NCBI RefSeq assembly: GCF_000497445.1
Contig: NZ_CM002285.1
Span: 8,151,685-8,193,374, forward strand
Direction of reading: 5' to 3'
Origin: Streptomyces roseochromogenus subsp. oscitans DS 12.976
GTDB lineage: Bacteria; Actinomycetota; Actinomycetes; Streptomycetales; Streptomycetaceae
Length of the DNA: 41,690 nt
Made by a program: the position numbers and the translations under genes. The first letter of the stretch is position 1, and each line of letters begins with the position of its first letter. Below the pieces are notes generated by a model. The model saw only the letters and a program-made list of their open reading frames with translations. It did not search any database and was not told the DNA's origin. Positions 38,292 through 41,690 of the stretch are shown in pieces.

Positions 38292-40256
38292 GTGCAGTCC
38301 CCATACCCCCCACGCCCACCGTATCCGCCCGTGCCCGGTTCGCCCGGAGAGTCCGACCGCAATCTCGTCGCCGGGCTCGGCGGTCCCCACTACGCCCGCC
38401 ATCACGCCGTCGCCCTGCTGCTGGCCCGCCACTGGCGGGCCGCCCGCGACCACGCCATCGTCTGCCTGGCCTCCGCCGGTCCCACCGCCCACCTCGTGGC
38501 CACGGCCGCCTTCCACGAGGTTCTCGGCCGCTTGGAGGGCGGGGCGATCGGCGGCGCCCTGCGCCCCCAACTGCTCGTCGCCGTCCGCGACACCGTCCGT
38601 GCCTGGGCGGCGGACGACGCGGCCTGTGCGGCGCTGCCGGAATTGCGCAGGCCTACCGGTGGTCGCGGACTGCGTGCGACAAAGCCCGGAACGCCAGAAA
38701 GGCGACAACTCGCCGAACGCGCTTTCCGCGCCCTTCCCGGTGCCTCGCAATGCCTTCTGTGGCACACCGAGGTCGAAGCCGAGCCCATAAACATACCCGC
38801 CGGTCTGCTGGGTATCGCCCCGGCCACCGCGTCGGCGGCCCTGGAGCAGGCGCGTGAGCAATTCCGGGCGGGATGCGTACGCGCGCACCGGGAACTCGCG
38901 CCGTCCAGGGAATGCCGTTTCCACAACCGGCTCCTGGACGTCCCCATGCGCCGCGGCGGCGCCCTGCTGCCGGATGTGCGGCAGCATCTGACGGTCTGTG
39001 CGTACTGCCGGCACGCCGCCGAGACCTTCGCGCTGTTCGACGACGGCCTGGGCCTCCTGCTCGCCGAGACCGTGCTCGGCTGGGGAGCCCGCCGCTATCT
39101 CGACTCGCGCCCCGGCCGCGGCGCCGCCGAGGAGCTGCCACCCCCCTCGGCGTTCTTCCCTGCGAGGCATGAACCGACGGCGGCGCCCGGCGGCAGGCAC
39201 CGCACCACGCCCGGCGGCCGCCGCACCGCTCTGGCCATCGGCGTCGGACTGACCTCGCTCGTGCTGCTCGCCACCGTCCTCGTGGTCAGAAGCTGGTCCG
39301 ATGACAACGGTGTCCCCACGCCCGGCGCCACTTGGGGCGCCCCCGCCGACCGCACCACCCGGCCGGGCGGCACCGGCGCCCGGTCCGCCTCCTCTTCCGC
39401 CTCCTCCGCCGCCTCGGCCGGCGATCCCGTCGAGGTCGCCCTCGGCAACCTGCGGGGTCTTGGCTCCGGCCGCTGTCTGGATGTCATCGGGGACAGCGTG
39501 GAGTCCGGCGTGGGCGTCGGGCTCGCACCGTGCTCGTCCGCCGCCACGCAGCAGTGGTCGTACCAGGACGACGGACTGCTGCGCAGCGCCGCGGACCCGT
39601 CCCTGTGCCTTGCCGCCGACCCGGGTACGAAGAGCGTCGTACTGGCCGGATGTGTGGTCCACGCCGGGGAGGTGACGTACGACTTCACCGTGCGCGGCGA
39701 GATCCTGCTCCGCGGGCAGGAAGGCCTCGCGCTCGCTCCCTGCTCCGGCTGCGGCTCCGGTGGTACGTCAGCCCGGGTCGGGCTGGCGCCGCGCGACGGT
39801 TCGCCTGAGCAGCGCTGGGTGCTGGAGCCGGGGGCGGACGGGGTACGGCGGCCCGATGCGGCGCGGGGTGGGCCTGGCGGGCCGGATGAGCCGGGCGCTC
39901 CTGGCGCATCGGCTGCTTCGGGCGCCGGCGGTGCTGACGGTGCTGACGGTGCTTCGGGCGGGGCCGGGGTGCCGAGGGGCCGGCAGCCGGGGGATCCGAA
40001 GGGGGATGCCCAGGGCGCGCCTTACGGAGACGCGTCGGGCGGCAACCCGGAGGGCGCGGGCGGCGGGCCGGGGGAGCCGGGTGAATCGGGTGCGGCGAAC
40101 GAGACCCGGATCGCTCCGGTCAGCGCCGAACGCGACCGGCGGCGGGCCACTCCCGTGCCGCCGGCCGAGGCGGTGCACGCGGCCCACGACGTCGTGTCGT
40201 CGGCCGCCGACGCGGTCGCCGCCGTACCGGCGACCGTGGGGGCGCTGCTGCGCTGA
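38292..40256 (+). CDS. Sigma-like protein fused to zinc finger, membrane helix and ricin-type domain
   Basis: The product is 654 aa from a GTG at 38292. Residues about 30-110 resemble a degenerate ECF sigma region 2 and about 145-205 a region 4 ('AFRALPGASQCLLWHTEVEA', 'GIAPATASAALEQAREQFRA'). A zinc-finger motif of anti-sigma type, 'HLTVCAYCRHAAE' (H-x3-C-x2-C), follows near residue 232. One membrane helix ('LAIGVGLTSLVLLATVLVV') lies near 314-333. The outer part has a ricin B-like lectin domain (about 383-512, 'GSGRCLDVIGDSVESG', 'QQWSYQDD') and a Gly/Ala/Pro-rich tail. It may couple outside sugar binding to transcription, or be a catalytically idle sigma relative. Confidence 0.78.
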   Translation: MQSPYPPRPPYPPVPGSPGESDRNLVAGLGGPHYARHHAVALLLARHWRAARDHAIVCLASAGPTAHLVATAAFHEVLGRLEGGAIGGALRPQLLVAVRDTVRAWAADDAACAALPELRRPTGGRGLRATKPGTPERRQLAERAFRALPGASQCLLWHTEVEAEPINIPAGLLGIAPATASAALEQAREQFRAGCVRAHRELAPSRECRFHNRLLDVPMRRGGALLPDVRQHLTVCAYCRHAAETFALFDDGLGLLLAETVLGWGARRYLDSRPGRGAAEELPPPSAFFPARHEPTAAPGGRHRTTPGGRRTALAIGVGLTSLVLLATVLVVRSWSDDNGVPTPGATWGAPADRTTRPGGTGARSASSSASSAASAGDPVEVALGNLRGLGSGRCLDVIGDSVESGVGVGLAPCSSAATQQWSYQDDGLLRSAADPSLCLAADPGTKSVVLAGCVVHAGEVTYDFTVRGEILLRGQEGLALAPCSGCGSGGTSARVGLAPRDGSPEQRWVLEPGADGVRRPDAARGGPGGPDEPGAPGASAASGAGGADGADGASGGAGVPRGRQPGDPKGDAQGAPYGDASGGNPEGAGGGPGEPGESGAANETRIAPVSAERDRRRATPVPPAEAVHAAHDVVSSAADAVAAVPATVGALLR

Positions 40257-40542
40257 CCTGCCGCCTCGTGCCGTCTCCCGAACGCCTGATCGCGTTCGAG
40301 TCACAGCGCTAAAGTCATGTGAAATTTACCGACGTCGAGTGAATGCCCCGGCGCGTTGCGGCAGGGTGAGTGCACGGTGAAGCGGTCGGACGCTTTGACG
40401 GGCTTGTGGTGGTGTGGCGTGTGGACCCCGGTGGTCCCGCGCCCGCACCCACGAGCGGAATAACAGCGTTTCCCCGTTCTTGTGGGGAATTCGACCCGCT
40501 GGCCGAATCGATCTCACCAGCCAAGAAAAGGGCGTGACGTTA
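40257..40542. other. Gap after the sigma-like gene, with hairpins
   Basis: No gene is seen. A perfect 7-bp hairpin CGAACGC-CTGATC-GCGTTCG (40279-40298) lies 22 bp after the stop and is a likely terminator without a T run. A second short hairpin, TTCCCC with GGGGAA, spans 40470-40489. The stretch is less GC-rich than its neighbours near 40310-40330. Confidence 0.5.
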
Positions 40543-40571
40543 TTGACCCGTGAGTAACCCGGGGCTAGGTT
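40543..40571 (+). promoter_or_regulatory. Vegetative-type promoter of the terminal gene
   Basis: TTGACC (40543-40548) and TAGGTT (40566-40571) are separated by exactly 17 bp. Transcription should begin near 40578 and leave a leader of about 68 bases before the ATG at 40646. Confidence 0.6.
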
Positions 40572-40645
40572 CCGGTGCCCTCACATCAGAGCGTTCCGCC
40601 GCACACCCCCCACCGTGCAGTCTCGACGATCGTGCCGGAGCCATC

Positions 40646-41690
40646 ATGACCCCCCCTGCGCGCGCCCTCGACCTCGTCCTTTGCCTCACCCCCTGCGGAG
40701 AACCCGACGCCGGTCTCACCGCCGCTGCGTGCGCCGCCGGCGCGCTCGGCGTCCTCGACCTCGGTACCGGCGACCGAATATCACGAGAGGAGCTGGCGCG
40801 GCTGAGACGGGCCGCCCCGGGCCCCTTCGGGATACGGGTGACCGGGCGCTGCGCCCTGACCCCGGCCGATGTCGGCGACGCCCTCGACACGGTGGTCCAC
40901 ACCCCGGACGCCACCTGGAATCCGGCTGAGCTCCCCTCGTCATGCCGGGTGTTGACGGAGGTCACCGACCTCGGTCAGGCGCGCGCGGCCGTACGCGCCG
41001 GCGCCCAGGGGCTGATCGCCCGGGGCGCCGAGAGCGGCGGCCGGATCGGGGAGCTGAGCACCTTCGTGCTGCTGCAGCAGCTGCTGTCCGACGAGGAGTC
41101 GGGCACGGTACCGGTCTGGGCGTGCGGCGGCATCGGGCCGCGTACGGCGGCCGCCGCCGTGGCCGGCGGTGCCGCCGGGGTCGTCCTCGACAGCCAGCTC
41201 GCGCTGCTCCCCGAGTCGGGGCTGCCGGAGGCGGTCCGGTCGGTGCTGCGCACCCTCGACGGCTCGGAGACCGTGGTACTGGGCGGCCACCGGGTCCTGC
41301 GGCGCCGCGGACCGGACGCCCCGCGACCGCCGGCTGACGACCCCGAGGCGGTCGCGTCCCTGCTGGGCACCCGCGATCCGCGCCGCGGGCTGCTGCCGGT
41401 GGGCCAGGACGGCTTCCTCGCCGCCCGCTTCGCCGAACGGCACGGGAACGTACGGCGGGTGGTGCGGGCGGTGTCGGAGGCGATACACGAGGGCGCCGAT
41501 GGTGGCCTGGCGTCGGCTGGGATGGGCGAGGTGGCCGACGTCGGCCCGGTGCCGGCTGTGGTGTGCGAGGTGGCCGAGGGCGGTTCGGTGTCGGCTGGGA
41601 TGGGCGAGGTGGCCGACGGCGGTTCGGTGTCGGGGGGGATGGGCGAGGTGGCCGACGTCGGCCCGGTGCCGGCTGTGGTGTGCGAGGTGG
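40646..41690 (+). CDS. Large protein with nitronate-monooxygenase-like TIM-barrel domain, 5' part
   Basis: The frame starts at an ATG with GGAG upstream and is open to the window end (348 codons visible). 'LVLCLTPCGEPDAGLTAAAC', 'AGALGVLDLGTGDR', 'ARAAVRAGAQGLIARGAESG' and 'VPVWACGGIGPRTAAAAVAG' follow the order of flavin-binding strands in nitronate monooxygenase and PfaD-type domains. The 'GRIGE' after 'AESGG' is in the place of the family's GxH segment. I recall similar domains at the N-terminus of polyketide/PUFA-type multidomain synthases in Streptomyces, so this may be such a protein; the downstream part is needed to tell. From codon 291 it enters a 13-residue tandem repeat. Confidence 0.65.
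   Translation, partial: MTPPARALDLVLCLTPCGEPDAGLTAAACAAGALGVLDLGTGDRISREELARLRRAAPGPFGIRVTGRCALTPADVGDALDTVVHTPDATWNPAELPSSCRVLTEVTDLGQARAAVRAGAQGLIARGAESGGRIGELSTFVLLQQLLSDEESGTVPVWACGGIGPRTAAAAVAGGAAGVVLDSQLALLPESGLPEAVRSVLRTLDGSETVVLGGHRVLRRRGPDAPRPPADDPEAVASLLGTRDPRRGLLPVGQDGFLAARFAERHGNVRRVVRAVSEAIHEGADGGLASAGMGEVADVGPVPAVVCEVAEGGSVSAGMGEVADGGSVSGGMGEVADVGPVPAVVCEV
41516..41690 (+). repeat. 39-bp coding tandem repeat
   Basis: Four full units (41516-41554, 41555-41593, 41594-41632, 41633-41671) and a partial fifth each encode 13 residues, such as AGMGEVADVGPVP and AVVCEVAEGGSVS. Units 1-2 match units 4-5, so there is a higher period of 117 bp. The repeat continues past the window end. 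Confidence 0.9.

Noticed and set aside
40470..40489. A hairpin TTCCCC/GGGGAA that recalls a type I CRISPR repeat end.
   Set aside because: It occurs once, with no spacers and no cas genes nearby.
1..41690. A complete biosynthetic cluster, prophage or genomic island.
   Set aside because: The gene functions are scattered, most are single-gene units with their own regulators, and apart from the patch at 21000-22200 there is no sign of mobile DNA.

Overview
The window is high-GC DNA with actinobacterial traits and almost certainly comes from a Streptomyces chromosome. It has GTG starts, AGGAGG ribosome sites, many probable leaderless genes, several copies of a GC-rich intergenic repeat familiar from Streptomyces, and a divergent third EF-Tu gene. 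From memory, the order tuf3, uppP, lnt, ung and a fabG pair resembles the S. coelicolor segment around tuf3; I could not check this. I see no rRNA, tRNA, CRISPR array, prophage or complete insertion sequence.

Layout. 1-6440: a DMT exporter tail, a PPOX-fold protein divergent from a MocR regulator, an EamA exporter divergent from a LysR regulator, a second PPOX-fold enzyme, an isochorismatase-fold protein without the usual catalytic residues, and a Rieske lipoprotein. 6620-12750: a HipA-like kinase overlapping a DUF3037 gene, a two-gene SDR operon with a clear promoter and terminator, a peptide-type binding lipoprotein, uracil-DNA glycosylase and a small helical protein. 12850-18890: a proline-rich lipoprotein, a TetR gene and an FAD monooxygenase gene that both lose their 5' ends at one point, a Gfo/Idh/MocA oxidoreductase overlapping lnt tail to tail, an NTF2-like protein and a lipoprotein.

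18890-22805: a sialidase-like secreted protein, then a rearranged patch in which two inverted 140-bp pieces of a decayed transposase flank a small secreted-protein gene and abut a truncated DUF4291 gene. A 59-aa gene follows. 23040-30280: uppP, an HxlR regulator divergent from a thiolase, a TVP38 membrane protein, a formaldehyde-dehydrogenase-like zinc enzyme, an AlkD-type repair gene behind a LexA-like box, and tuf3 with a hairpin-rich leader. 30400-41690: a spermidine-synthase-like protein and an MFS exporter whose convergent 3' ends are tandemly duplicated, a Q/P/Y-rich membrane protein, a hotdog thioesterase, an XRE regulator divergent from map, a decayed 0.8 kb stretch, galU, a sigma-like/zinc-finger/membrane/ricin fusion, and the start of a large protein with a nitronate-monooxygenase-like domain and 39-bp coding repeats.

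The main themes are single-gene regulator/target pairs, stress functions (tuf3, alkD, ung, HipA-like kinase) and cell-surface functions (uppP, lnt, galU, lipoproteins). The best candidates for little-described biology are the HipA-like/DUF3037 pair with a dyad over its -10 box, the membrane-anchored sigma-like lectin protein, and the terminal repeat-bearing protein.
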